The position numbers and the translations under genes were made by a program. Source: Asterias rubens (taxonomy: Eukaryota > Echinodermata > Asteroidea > Forcipulatida > Asteriidae). From it: DNA of 64,000 nucleotides. The DNA is taken from the NCBI RefSeq assembly GCF_902459465.1, contig NC_047067.1, positions 18,537,680 through 18,601,679 of the forward strand. The letters run 5' to 3'. The notes under the pieces were generated by a model. It did no database searches. It had not been told where the DNA came from and saw only the letters and a program-made list of their open reading frames with translations. Below are positions 13,401 through 21,659 of this stretch, piece by piece (position 1 is the stretch's first letter; every line of letters begins with the position of its first letter).

Positions 13401-14359
13401 TGCCGTTAAGGGGAAAAATTTGAAGTACAAGTTCTGCTGGATTTTAACTTATGAAGAGATACTTTTGTTTTTGAAAGAATGTTGAGAAACAGGTCTGCAA
13501 AATATGTTTGTGGCAAAGCTTGGGACAAGCCTTCTGGCAAATTCCCATATAAGAAAACAACAAAATAAACAAAGCTTTAATTTAACTTGTTGATGAAATT
13601 TCTGATATGAAAACAAATTGAAAATTCATTTTGAAAATAACAAAACACCACTGCTGTCCGACTGTTTCCCTGCCTCGTTGCATATGAAATTCTTTGCGTG
13701 GCAAGACCCAAGAAGCATTCTGAAATTCCCGCCCCCTCCTACCACCCGGGCACTTGGGGTCCCCAAGTGCAAATTTTTAATTAACCATGTCAACTGACTT
13801 GTGCAAAGGTAAAAAATACAACTTCAAAGATTAACATTAAGATTGCACCCAACATGACAGACGTTTCAGGTCATCTAATTTAAAATAATAAAAATAGGAT
13901 GATTTTATTACAAATAAATTTATGGATTAGGCCTATTCAGCAACCCCCCCCCCCCCTTTGCCGGTGCCACCCCCCCCCCTCCAACCAAACAAGCTAAAAA
14001 TTCAATTGGAGATAAAATTATCACTTTTCCAGGACGTATGGTGAGGCAGTGCTAACAACAGACACACGGCTAGATTTAAAGAATCTTAGTTATGAGAGCA
14101 TTAGACTAGAAAGAACCCAAAGCAAACTCTGCGCTAGGCGCATGGTGGTGGAGCGGCCACGTGGAGAGTGCATGAGACGCCCTCAGTGCATGCGGTGAAA
14201 GAACGAGTTCCCGTGTTTTTCTGTGTGAAATCTTGATTCGTCAACTTCGTTTCCATCCTTAAATTTCTTATAGAAAAAACGCCATTCACCACCAAAACAC
14301 ACGTCATTACAAACCTTGAACACAGCGTAACCTGCAGGAGACTCGAATAAAACTAACAT
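1451..14359 (-). CDS. NOP58: NOP58, core protein of box C/D snoRNPs (14 exons, 570 aa)
   Basis: Nucleolar protein 58 binds box C/D snoRNAs with NOP56, fibrillarin and 15.5K and supports 2'-O-methylation and processing of rRNA. Exons, 5' to 3' on minus: 14359-14315, 12299-12223, 11681-11629, 10994-10870, 10199-10063, 9242-9178, 8157-8023, 7250-7105, 6292-6166, 5711-5548, 4767-4633, 4059-3696, 2578-2484, 1495-1451 (stop TGA). All junctions are GT-AG and phases close at 1713 nt. The N-terminus [15 protein letters not shown] fits the NOP5NT domain (about 1-65). The NOSIC/coiled-coil region is about 160-300 ([24 protein letters not shown]). The Nop domain is about 280-400 ([39 protein letters not shown]). 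Residues ~450-570 form a KKKKKK/acidic tail typical of the family. Human NOP58 is 529 aa; the extra length lies in the tail. Many introns hold C/D snoRNAs (separate entries). Identity is very secure; the two small 3' exons slightly less so. Confidence 0.95.
1977..2050 (-). ncRNA. C/D-box snoRNA, NOP58-intron family copy 1 (intron 13)
   Basis: Read on minus, the segment has box C ATGATGA, then an AAAGGAATTGCCGT guide-like stretch, D' CTGA, a spacer with TGTGAAG, a second guide-like stretch ending CAATCCAACC, and box D CTGA. Flanks pair as a terminal stem (TTGA with TCGA, extended by ACATTG/CAATGT outside). It lies in intron 13 in host orientation. Copies 1 and 2 share the flank GGAGCAACATTG, so they arose by duplication of a larger piece. 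Confidence 0.8.
2122..2432. repeat. Family A MITE, 5'-truncated, in NOP58 intron 13
   Basis: This copy keeps the internal segment (AGCTCAGTTGGTCATCG...), a degenerate central hairpin and the terminal CAGTGCCTTTAA. Family A full copies are ~380 bp with inverted ends AAAGGCAGTGGACACTATTG and TTAA at both outer edges. It is non-coding. Confidence 0.7.
2741..2819 (-). ncRNA. C/D-box snoRNA, NOP58-intron family copy 2 (intron 12)
   Basis: Boxes are as in copy 1: C ATGATGA, D' CTGA after GGAATTGCCGT, and D CTGA after CAATCCAACC. The terminal stem is long and perfect here, ACATTGTTGA with TCAACAATGT. It sits in NOP58 intron 12 in sense orientation. Confidence 0.85.
2884..3240. repeat. Family B palindromic MITE in NOP58 intron 12
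   Basis: The left arm reads AAAGGGTCCATGTAACTTTT, AATGTCCACAGATTTACAC and GAGGTGCTGTAG. The right arm repeats these in reverse complement up to AAAAAGTACCCAAATCCTTT. The centre is the self-complementary TCGTCTCATGAGACGA. No ORF is present. Confidence 0.7.
4217..4289 (-). ncRNA. C/D-box snoRNA, NOP58-intron family copy 3 (intron 11)
   Basis: On minus it keeps box C ATGATGA, D' CTGA, the CAATCCAACC guide and D CTGA. It differs from copy 1 at GAAGAAGG just after box C and at GATTCAATCC upstream of D. The terminal stem is GTTGA/TCAAC. It lies about 160 nt from the intron 11 acceptor. Confidence 0.8.
4345..4503. repeat. Short foldback element in NOP58 intron 11
   Basis: The ends AAAGGCCCGGTCACAC (about 4345) and GTGCGACCGGGCCATT (about 4490) are imperfect inverted repeats around a non-coding interior. 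A related GTCACACAGGGCAAC foldback occurs near 61.5 kb. Confidence 0.5.
4882..5240. repeat. Family A MITE, one end truncated, in NOP58 intron 10
   Basis: It begins TTTAAAGGCAGTGGACAC, contains the central hairpin GAGACCTCA...TGAGGTCTC, and runs to GAGATACACCAAGTGAGAAG. The last ~25 bases of the other terminal repeat are missing. Confidence 0.7.
5393..5466 (-). ncRNA. C/D-box snoRNA, NOP58-intron family copy 4 (intron 10)
   Basis: It is nearly identical to copies 2 and 6: C ATGATGA, D' CTGA, CAATCCAACC guide, D CTGA, and terminal stem CTGTTGA with TCAACAG. It begins about 80 nt inside the intron 10 donor, in sense orientation. Confidence 0.85.
5873..5944 (-). ncRNA. C/D-box snoRNA, NOP58-intron family copy 5 (intron 9)
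   Basis: All four boxes and both guide stretches are kept, with the variant spacer ATAAATGTGAAG and GATTCAATCC. The terminal stem is shorter (TTGA/TCAA), because one side carries the GTTGA form and the other the TCAATG form. Confidence 0.8.
6953..7025 (-). ncRNA. C/D-box snoRNA, NOP58-intron family copy 6 (intron 8)
   Basis: It has boxes C ATGATGA, D' CTGA and D CTGA with the consensus guides. The terminal stem is ATTGTTGA against TCAACAGT, with one mismatch near the outer end. It lies about 80 nt inside the intron 8 donor. Confidence 0.85.
7376..7448 (-). ncRNA. C/D-box snoRNA, NOP58-intron family copy 7 (intron 7)
   Basis: All boxes and both guides are present. The terminal stem is CCATTGA/TCAATGG, perfectly paired but different on both sides from the GTTGA/TCAAC stem of the other copies. 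That is covariation supporting a folded RNA. The outer flanks match copy 8 in intron 1. Confidence 0.85.
7623..7770. repeat. Interspersed repeat (family F) in NOP58 intron 7
   Basis: The segment GGAATTTCATCTTTGAA, AAAAGGGCACTTC, GGGCA, TTTCAGGCCTGG recurs at 11968-12130 and, degraded, at about 8505-8680. All three lie in NOP58 introns. No coding signature is present. Confidence 0.5.
8762..8866 (-). ncRNA. SNORD16: SNORD16 (U16)-like C/D-box snoRNA (intron 6)
   Basis: On minus: terminal stem ATTGC/GCAAT, box C ATGATGA, guide TTAATTTGCGC, D' CTGA, an internal GGTTTGCCGACTGTC region, and box D CTGA followed by GCAAT. The length (~105 nt), the early guide and the internal stem resemble vertebrate U16 as I remember it. 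The guide complements 18S GCGCAAAUUA, and the fifth base from D' faces the first A, the U16 target (A484 in human numbering, from memory). Confidence 0.8.
9351..9733. repeat. Full-length family A MITE in NOP58 intron 5
   Basis: This is the best-preserved copy (~383 bp). The ends TTAAAGGCAGTGGACACT and AGTGTCCACTGCCTTTAA are inverted repeats of about 28 bp. The central hairpin is TTTCGAGACCTCA/TGAGATCTCGAAA. TTAA at both edges would suit a TTAA target site (piggyBac-type mobilisation), which is inference. No transposase is present. Confidence 0.8.
10494..10587 (-). ncRNA. SNORD16: Second SNORD16-like C/D-box snoRNA (intron 4)
   Basis: It is about 95% identical by eye to the intron 6 copy, including C ATGATGA, the TTAATTTGCGC guide, D' CTGA and D CTGA. 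The terminal stem is weaker: ATGCT against AGTGT pairs only with two G-U wobbles. It could be a functional paralogue or a decaying duplicate. Confidence 0.7.
11106..11393. repeat. Family C MITE (one terminal repeat) in NOP58 intron 3
   Basis: It begins TTTGGTTTGCGGTAACACC...CTTGCCAGGTAGAG and ends near CTAGTCATCGTCAGGAG. The palindromic full copy at 42218-42575 shares these parts. It abuts the SNORD11-like RNA directly. Confidence 0.65.
11402..11483 (-). ncRNA. SNORD11: SNORD11-like C/D-box snoRNA (intron 3)
   Basis: On minus: perfect terminal stem GTTATC/GATAAC, box C ATGATGA, D' CTGA (after AATGAGAGC), C' TGATGA, and D CTGA preceded by GTCACTACCTCCT. The last stretch complements 18S GAGGUAGUGAC, and the fifth base upstream of D faces the G that SNORD11 methylates in vertebrates (G509 in human numbering, from memory). 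Vertebrate NOP58 also hosts SNORD11, so host and guest are conserved. The D' target is unknown. Confidence 0.85.
11968..12130. repeat. Interspersed repeat (family F) in NOP58 intron 2
   Basis: It shares GGAATTTCATCTTTGAA, AAAAGGGCACTTCCATTGG, GGGCACCAAGGCC and TTCCAGGCCTGGG with the copy at 7623-7770. I found no C/D snoRNA in this intron. Confidence 0.5.
12337..12485. repeat. 27-bp tandem repeat in NOP58 intron 1
   Basis: About 5.5 copies of a 27-bp unit (CATAAATCACACATGAAATA...) lie head to tail. The apparent minus-strand ORF of repeated CDLCLVYFM is a by-product, because 27 is a multiple of three. Confidence 0.8.
12507..12665 (-). mobile_element. 3' end of a non-LTR retrotransposon in NOP58 intron 1
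   Basis: Read on minus, [17 protein letters not shown] and [11 protein letters not shown] followed by a stop resemble the C-terminus of RTE/I-like reverse-transcriptase proteins (GRPRxxW). It ends in an (ATG)n microsatellite at 12507-12529, as many such elements do. Only about 40 codons remain. Confidence 0.55.
13091..13163 (-). ncRNA. C/D-box snoRNA, NOP58-intron family copy 8 (intron 1)
   Basis: It has all boxes and guides and the CCATTGA/TCAATGG stem. The flanks CCCAAGCAAAA and CATTTTATTCT are shared with copy 7, so one copied the other with its surroundings. One base differs in the spacer (GACTGATT versus GACCGATT). Confidence 0.8.
13172..13408. repeat. Family A MITE, 3' part only, in NOP58 intron 1
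   Basis: It starts in the central hairpin (TTCGAGACCTCAAGTTC) and ends near GTGTCCACTCACCACTGCC, where a small internal duplication has altered the terminal repeat. It directly abuts snoRNA copy 8. Confidence 0.65.
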
Positions 14360-15850
14360 TTTGAAAATCAGGTATTTTCAAGAAAGTTTTGGTGAAGAAA
14401 CATCAGCTATTGAAACTTCTCATACCGCCTTCGAAGCGTCCACGTTGATAAATGCTGCCACGAGGTTTGGAGATTACGATATGAGCATGCGCGTGATCGG
14501 GGTCACGCACACAAGAGGTCAAAGCTGAAACGTTTCATGTTCTTATGGAATATACAGCAAATATGCCGCAAACAAATGATTTTTTACTCAGTGTTCAATA
14601 AATAAATTTTACTTTGTTACGAAATTATTTTTTGTATCAGTTATTTTAAACTAGTTTCCTTTTAATATTTAAACTGATTACCAATAAATTTATAATTGTT
14701 CAAAGCCTGTCATGTCGCCTCCCATAGCGGTTGTAATGTTTGGGTTGGTTTTGTAAACACCGAAAAACCACCAAGTCCGAATTCCGGTTGCCACTGCAGC
14801 TAAAGACCGTATTGAAATTTCTACTCAGATCTTAGGTAATTTCTGTCTATGGTCTACAGGAGACAGTGTCAGTGTCAGTGTCACTGTCAGTACTCAGTGA
14901 TAAATGTGTATTAAAAAACTGTTCTTGATCTTTATTTTTATTTTATTTAAAAATATAAAAAAATAGGCTAATTTAATTATTGTACTTGCTAGTTGTAGAA
15001 TGTAGGATAAATGCGATAATGTTACCTTCCTCCTGGCCTGCCGACTCACGAGACTGCGAAGACCTCCGGCTTCGTCATTGGCAGCAGAAGGGTTATGTTA
15101 TCGCAACTAAATGTAGAAATGTACTTCTAGAAACTATTATTAGTTTACTTTATAACTGTGCTCCCTCAGGGGAGCCTTAATTAATGGAATAATGGGGTGT
15201 TTGTTTAGCTTCCCTGGGTCTAGTTGCAATAACATAACCCTCCTCCCGACGGCCGGAAGGCCGCCTCGGGAAAATAAAATGCTCCGGCGATCACCTCGGG
15301 AGTCATAGTTTTAACCATAGCACTCGAAGCAATCAATATTTGTATACTAGCACAGTAGTACGTAGTACATGCAGGTTACTATATACTCCTAGAACTATGA
15401 GGTTTGTACCGCTATCATTCATGCAGACGATATAGTTCTAGGACGAGCCTAATTTAAGTATTCTAGTGGTACTTTTAACTACAACCCGATTTACTTTTTG
15501 GTAGTTAGTAGTTAAATTTGCTTTTTGGATAGCCAAGCCAGTTTGGACTACTCCGTAGTCTTGGCCCAAGACTATGGTGCTTGATATTGGATAGCGTACT
15601 ACGCGCGGTTGATCGCCAAAGCGCGCCCGCCACAAGCACCATAGTCTTGGGCCAAGACTAACTCCTCCGTTGCATCTGACTGACGTCCTACCAGGGATAT
15701 TGTGCGTTTAAAGCTAAAAGAGTTAGAATTCGTTTTTACTTTTTTCATAAAATAAAACTGATGATAAACTTTTTCTTTAAAGTTTGTTCTGCTTTAGTCA
15801 AATTTGAAAATTGTATTTTGTACTTTTTGTTTTCAGGAAGAATGTGCCAA
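14360..15850. promoter_or_regulatory. Divergent NOP58/JMJD4 intergenic region
   Basis: The start codons of NOP58 (minus, 14359) and JMJD4 (plus, 15871) are 1.5 kb apart and point away from each other. Near the NOP58 start is GCATGCGC (about 14485-14492), like an NRF-1 core. A possible JMJD4 untranslated exon could end at CTTAG|GTAAT (about 14833), with the acceptor TTTTCAG at 15837. The rest holds inverted repeats: GGGTTATGTTAT.../...ATAACATAACCC (15090-15109 and 15216-15235), and 27-base arms at 15558-15584 and 15632-15659. Promoter assignments are inference. Confidence 0.4.
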
Positions 15851-15870
15851 GATCATGAAGTGGGATTAAC

Positions 15871-18800
15871 ATGTTAAATTTAACGCAGAGTACTCTAACA
15901 ACCGTCTTCCGCCAAAGTGTAACCGATCTCAGAAAAGTCAAAGTCACGGATGTAGAGTACATAAACAGCAGCATAACGTATGATGAGTTCTTCCTGAGGT
16001 TTCTGGTTCTGAACAGGCCTTGTGTGTTTGGTCCTCACATTACCCAAGATTGGCGGAGTGTTAGAGAGTGGGTGACAAAAGATGGCCGGCCAAATTTTAA
16101 CTACCTTGCTCAGATGTTTGGTAAGACAACCTTTTGTTGCAATTTGACATTTGGTTGTGTCGGTGCAACAATGTCATAATCTCCTAAGATAGAGTTTGCT
16201 TGAAACATGAATCATAGAGTTTCCAAAGGTTGTTTTTTGCTCAAAATAACTTGTATGTACGTGCAAAGTCAATGGATGCCAATCAAGGTTAATTTCACTC
16301 TGTCTTTTTATTTAATGAAACAGGAAAAACTGTTGTTCCAGTTGCTGACTGTAGAAAGGTTGAATACTCGGCCCAACCCAAGTCAGATATGAAGCTCACA
16401 GAATATCTCAACTACTGGCAAGATATAAGGCAAGACCCGAACTCCAAGGATGAAAAGTGTCTGTACTTGAAAGACTGGCATTTTACAAAGTGAGTGTGAT
16501 CCTCAAGAGCAGTTACTTTGCTAGACTTGTGGACAAGTCATTAAATGTTTGTTGCGATAATAGCATTCCAACTCTCTCCACAGTTCTTGCGACACTGGCG
16601 TTGTTCTCGCAAGACTGCTGACCCTCGTGAGACTACTGCTCTTGTGACTATGGTCTCAGTGACCCTACAGCCTCACGCGAGAGCAGTGATCTTGCGAGAG
16701 AGAGCAGTCTTCATTCGCAAAAGCTAAGTGTGTTATGCTATCACAGTGACTCGACTTTCACTGGGACAAACATTACTCAATTGTCCACAAGTCCATTACT
16801 TTGCTAGACAGAAAGGTATATGTCAGTCAATTTGTTACTTGACACAATTAGAACAAGATGTTGACAAAATAGGGAGAGTGCCATTATTAGGGCTAGATAG
16901 CTCAGTTGGCAGGGTGCCAGCACATTTAAACTGGAGGTGGCAGGTTCAAATCTTGCCCTTGTCAGTTTGTCTGTGTTCAAGTCGAAATGTGATTGGAACA
17001 ACTCACTCTTTAAAATCTCTGCATCTTTTACCCTGAAAATTTGACTTTCTTAAATTTATCATTAGAAACAAAATAGTAATTTGTTCAGTAACAAATAAAC
17101 TGCCACTGTATTAGTATTATCAATTAGTCCTTGGAAAACTTGGTGTTTGTTGAAGTTTTACCATTCCTTTACAATTTGATGCAGGACATTCCCTGACTAC
17201 AATGCCTACACAACGCCTACCTATTGTGCCTCTGATTGGATGAATGAATATTGGGATGTCAAATCTAGTGGAGCTGATGACTATCGGTTTGTGTATATGG
17301 GGCCCAAAGGATCATGGTGAGTAAACTGGTTAAACTTACTAGCCCACATTGTTAGGCTGTTATGGCTCTCTTTTAACACTGGTCTTCTCAGGTCGTATCA
17401 TAGTTGTAATCGGATCAATGATAAAATAACGCCATAACGGCCCAACTGGTGAAGTTACAAGTGCTTGTCAATGTTTTCAATGACATTTTTTCATATGTGA
17501 AAAGATTGGTTGATATGGATCTGATAGTGCAGACTTGTACAAGAAACCTTGGTAGGTTTTGATGACTTTTTAAAGGTGAATTAAGTCAACAAAAATGAAA
17601 GGATGTTTACAAGCAGTTATTAATCGTAATATAATAATCATAATTGATGAATCATCCCCAGAACTTTGAATCTGAGAAGCGTTACTGATGGTAGTTGTAT
17701 TCCAATTGCACATTATTTTTCCTGTAGACATAACCACAAGTGTCAAGACCATGACTCAAACCCAAGCTCTGCTGATCAGAACACCAGATTTGAGTCCAGT
17801 GCACTTCACCACCCGGCCAGGACACACCACATAACACCCCTTGATTTTATTTCCTGACCCAGGACTCCGTTTCACGCCGACGTATTCCGTTCTTACTCCT
17901 GGTCGGCAAACATCTGCGGACGTAAGCGTTGGCTTCTGTTTCCTCCAGGCCAAGAAGACTACCTGAGAGACACACTCGGCAACTTGGTGTATGATCTGAC
18001 TTCTCGTGAACTACATGATGAAAACAAATATCCACATTACAGGGATGCATGTGAGCCGTTTGAGGTCATTCAGGGTCCAGGAGAGGTCATCTTTGTACCA
18101 AGTGGATGGCATCATCAGGTTTTTAACATTGTAAGTGAGAATCAAACAATGAATTAACCTGTTTTCAAAGGCAAAGTATACCTTTGGTTTTTTGGAACTG
18201 TTCTTTTGGTGCATTGTCTACTAACACTAAATAATTATGTAGTGCTTAAATAACGCTTATGATACCCCTGTTCACTAGGCCATTTGTTTAATTCCTTGAA
18301 CCATCTCAGCTCCCTGAGGTGTATACAGCCGGTGCTGCCACGTATGTAGCACACCAAGCTAAATTAATCGCAAGAACCATCTTTGCCATTACATGTACCT
18401 ATTTACTCCATGAAGATGAAGAGAAAACAATTCTAGTTAAATTTCCTGCTCAAGGACACTAGTGTCATGTCTGGGATTCGAACCCACACCCTGTTGACTG
18501 AACCACCAGAACTTGAGTCCTTTACACTTAACCAATCAACCATGACACACCATAGATGTACAGAAAGAGTCATGAAAGTTTTTTATTTATATTTCAGGAA
18601 GATACAATCTCTATAAATCATAACTGGTTGAATGGCTGCAATGTGGACCTAACCTGGAAGTTCCTCCAACAAGAGTTGGCGTCTGTCAAGGCATCTATCA
18701 GTGACTGTATAGACATGGATAATTGGGATCAACAATGCCAGGTCAGGGGTAGCTCTAAGAAAGCTCAATTCAGTAAAGTTTCATTTAAGATCTCATCATG

Positions 18801-20594
18801 AGCTGCCTGTCAGTTGAATTCTGTCAAATTCAAAAGCGTATGTTACTTTGTTTCAGAGTAAACTGGTCATATTTCATCTGCTTCAGAGAAACCTGGTCCA
18901 GTTCCGTCTGGTTCAAACTGGTTCAGAGTAACCTGATCCAGTTCAGGCCGGATCAGAGTAACATGTTCCAGTTCAGTCTGGTTCAGAGTAAGGTCCTGTT
19001 CAGTCTGGTTCAGAGTAACACATGTGTTCCAGTTCAGACTTGATCAGAATAACATGTTCCAGTTCAGATTGGTTCAGAGTAAGGTCCAGTTCAGTCTGGT
19101 TCAGAGGAACATGGTCCAGTTCAGTCTGGTTCAGAATAAAATGGTCCAGTTCAGACTGGTGTAGTGTAAGGTCCTGTTCAGTCTTGTTTAATCTGGTCCA
19201 GGTCAGACTGGTTCAGAGGAACATGGTCCAGTTCAGTCTGGTTCAGAATAACATGGTCCAGTTCAGACTGGTTTAGTGTAAGGTCCTGTTCAGTCTATTT
19301 TAATCTGGTCCAGGCCAGACTGGTTCAGAGTAACATGGTCCAGTTTTGTCTGGTTTAGAGTAACATGGTTAAGTTCACACTGGTTCAGTATAAGGTCTTG
19401 TTCAGTCTAGTTTAATCTGGTCCAGGTCAGACTGGTTCAGAGTAACATGGTCCAGTTCACACTGGTTCAATATAAGGTCTTGTTCAGTCTAGTTTGATCT
19501 GGTCCAGGTCAGACTGGTTCAGATTAACATGGTCCAGTTTTGTCTGGTTTAGAGTAACATGGTCCAGTTCACACTGGTTTAGTAAGTAAAAGGTCTTGTT
19601 CAGTCTAGTTTAATCTGGTCCAGGTCAGACTGGTTCAGAATTGCATGGTCCAGTTTTGTCTGGTGAAGAGTAATCTGCAGCCGATTTCACGAAACGCTAG
19701 GATTGATTGAGTAACCCGTCCTAACTTAGGATGGGTTCAATGCGTCCTACGTATTTTGATATGGAAATGAACCCGTCCTAAGTCCTAAGATTAATCCTAA
19801 GTTAGGAAGAGTTTGGTGAAATCGACGGCTGGTCCAGTTTAGGCTCGATTTGAGTAATCTGGTCCAGTTCAGTCTGGTTCAGAGTAAACTGGTCCAGTTA
19901 AGTCCGAGGCTCTAAAATTTCATATGTTTTTAGTCATGTTTGTTTACAGTCAGTTCAACTATACAATTATACTTTATTTCAGATCATAATGAAAGCCAGT
20001 ACGGGGATAGATTACTCTGAGTTCCTACAACTGCTATGGACTGTGGCATCAACTCGGCTTCATCAGCTACATCAATTCAAGAAGTGTCACATGGAATCAG
20101 ACATGGCCGATGGCAAATGTCCTATAGAAACCTTGCAGGTTTTGGCTCAAAAAGTAACTTTGGAATCTCAGACTTGTGAGAGACAATTGCAGTTTGATGA
20201 AATCGAGATAGAATCAACCACTGAACATTCCTCAAGTGAAAGGAAGATCTTGCCCAATCATCCAAATTCATCGCCGAGTGTACCTTGTTTAAAAACACTT
20301 GATGTAAATTCAACAACAGCGCCATCTAGTGGTACAATGTTTGCCAACAAAACCAAAGACCAACCACAGACGATTGAAAAACACCAGAATGCCTCACAAT
20401 CATCAGAGCCTTCAAATTCTGCACAAAAGTCATTTGTTTGGCACTGGATATATGACCTGCGTCGCATCACAGAAATTGTAACCTTGTTGCTTGATAATGA
20501 AGATTTTTGCAAAATAGAGAAAGACAAGTTATGTACTGATCCACAAGAGTTTCTTACGGAAATAATTTCTGCTTTAAAGAACACTAAGGGATAG
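15871..20594 (+). CDS. JMJD4: JMJD4, JmjC 2-oxoglutarate oxygenase (6 coding exons, 523 aa)
   Basis: JMJD4 is a Fe(II)/2-oxoglutarate hydroxylase; the human enzyme modifies a lysine in the release factor eRF1. Exons: 15871-16120, 16324-16489, 17185-17316, 17863-18130, 18598-18741, 19983-20594 (stop TAG). All junctions are GT-AG and phases close at 1572 nt. The start is the first ATG after an in-frame TGA in the 5' exon. The JmjC core in exon 4 shows TPFHADVF (metal ligands H187 and D189), CGRKRWLLFPP (K204 fits the 2-oxoglutarate lysine) and PSGWHHQVFN (H267 as distal ligand). Exon 1 carries the family's NRPCVFG segment and exon 5 the SINHNWLNGCN segment. The C-terminal ~120 residues are Ser/Thr-rich and less conserved, making the protein longer than human JMJD4 (about 460 aa). 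Intron 5 holds a tandem repeat. All catalytic residues are intact. Confidence 0.93.
16889..16962 (+). repeat. tRNA-like SINE head in JMJD4 intron 2
   Basis: TAGCTCAGTTGGCAGGG resembles an A box and GGTTCAAATC a B box of an RNA polymerase III promoter. Near-complementary ends GGGCTAG/CTTGCCC mimic an acceptor stem. The anticodon loop is malformed, so I call it tRNA-derived repeat, not a tRNA gene. Confidence 0.5.
17750..17830 (-). repeat. tRNA-derived SINE fragment just upstream of JMJD4 exon 4
   Basis: On minus the order is a TGGTTAA-like A-box remnant, then GGGTTTGAGTC as a B box, as in the SINE at 18290-18555. It ends about 30 bases before the exon 4 acceptor. Confidence 0.4.
18290..18555 (-). 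repeat. tRNA(Leu/Ser)-derived SINE in JMJD4 intron 4
   Basis: On minus: GTGTCATGGTTGATTGG, a long variable arm, GGGTTCGAATCCCAG (B box), CATGACACTAGTGTCCTTGAG, then an AGTAAATAGGTAC body. This matches the plus-strand copy at 38906-39260. Confidence 0.7.
18880..19680. repeat. Tandem array of ~30-bp GGTCCAGTTCAG units in JMJD4 intron 5
   Basis: About 25 imperfect units of the type TGGTCCAGTTCAGTCTGGTT / CAGAGTAACA lie head to tail, with higher-order blocks including GTAAGGTCCTGTTCAGTCT. A second short stretch follows at 19850-19900 after an inserted foldback. ORFs through it are by-products. Confidence 0.85.
19680..19835. repeat. Family I foldback inserted in the tandem array
   Basis: The left arm GATTTCACGAAACGCTAGGA...CCTAACTTAGGA is answered by TCCTAAGTTAGGAAGAG...GGTGAAATC. 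The array resumes on both sides, so the foldback entered the array. Related copies lie at 21660-22130 and 40665-41180. Confidence 0.65.
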
Positions 20595-20792
20595 CAGTGC
20601 AACGATGTTGGTATTAGAATATTGGCATCTACATAATTGTATCATACCCTTTCTTAGCAATCAGTTCCTTCTAAAAAGATCTAAAGAGAGATATTGAGAG
20701 ATATAGAGGGGTTTCACAAGGCTACAGATACAAAACAGACACTTTGTGTGTTCAAGTGACACATAACCGGTTATGGAAGCTCATAAACATAC

Positions 20793-20798
20793 AATAAA
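20793..20798 (+). terminator. Candidate JMJD4 polyadenylation signal
   Basis: The hexamer AATAAA lies about 200 bases after the JMJD4 stop codon and before the first downstream repeat. Confidence 0.5.
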
Positions 20799-20830
20799 AC
20801 TGATAATGTTTTGCTGATATCCTAGTTGCA

Positions 20831-21207
20831 TTAAAGACCTGGACACCTTTGGTAATTGTCAAAGACCAGTCTTCTCACTTGGTGTATCTCAACACATGCA
20901 TAAAATAATGAACCTGTGAAAATTTGAGCTCAATTGGTCGGCGAAGTTGGGAGATGGAAGAAAAAACAACCTTGTCACACGAAGTTGTGTGCTTTCAGAT
21001 GCTTGATTTCGAGACCTCAAGTTCTAAATCTGAGGTCTCAAAATCAAATTCGCGGATAATTACTTCTTTCTCAAAAACTGTCACTTCAGAGGGAGCCATT
21101 TCACACAATGTTTTATACCATCAACATCTCCCCTGTACTCAGTACCAAGTAAGGTTTTATGCTAATAATTATTTTGAGTAATTACCAATAGTGTCCACTG
21201 CCTTTAA
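20831..21207. repeat. Family A MITE downstream of JMJD4
   Basis: It is nearly full length, from TTAAAGACCTGGACACC to GTGTCCACTGCCTTTAA, with the central hairpin TTTCGAGACCTCA/TGAGGTCTC. Confidence 0.75.
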
Positions 21208-21659
21208 TGCCCTAGATTAAAAACATTTTCTCCAGTATTTATTTCAAAGGTGTCATTCATGATATGGATAGAAATGGGTTCATCATTTGTAAGGAAAACA
21301 TGGGGTAATAAATGCAGTACAAGCGGGTCTCTATTTTGCTTGCTGGAAAACTTATTTACATGCTTTTAACTTGTGGGTCCAAACGAACTTAAAATAAAAA
21401 ACACTATTCAATCAAATTCTCCAAAGTGACAATAACATACACAACGTGCCAACTATATAAACGACTGATTGTTCAATTTGGTAACTATCCAAAGAATATT
21501 TTATTTTGTCCGTTTCTAGCCAGTGTATTTAGTAAACTTATTTTATTGAAATGGTGTCTTGTTTGTTTCAGTGTCTCTTTTGTTTAGTCTTTGTGAATCA
21601 TGTTGGCCTGTGAAATATCTCAAAATATCTTATTCGCGAGTTTTGTTGACCAAACAGGG

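Noticed and set aside
18798-19276. ORFs through the GGTCCAGTTCAG array
   Set aside because: Low-complexity translations of a tandem repeat in an intron, with no conservation of frame between blocks.
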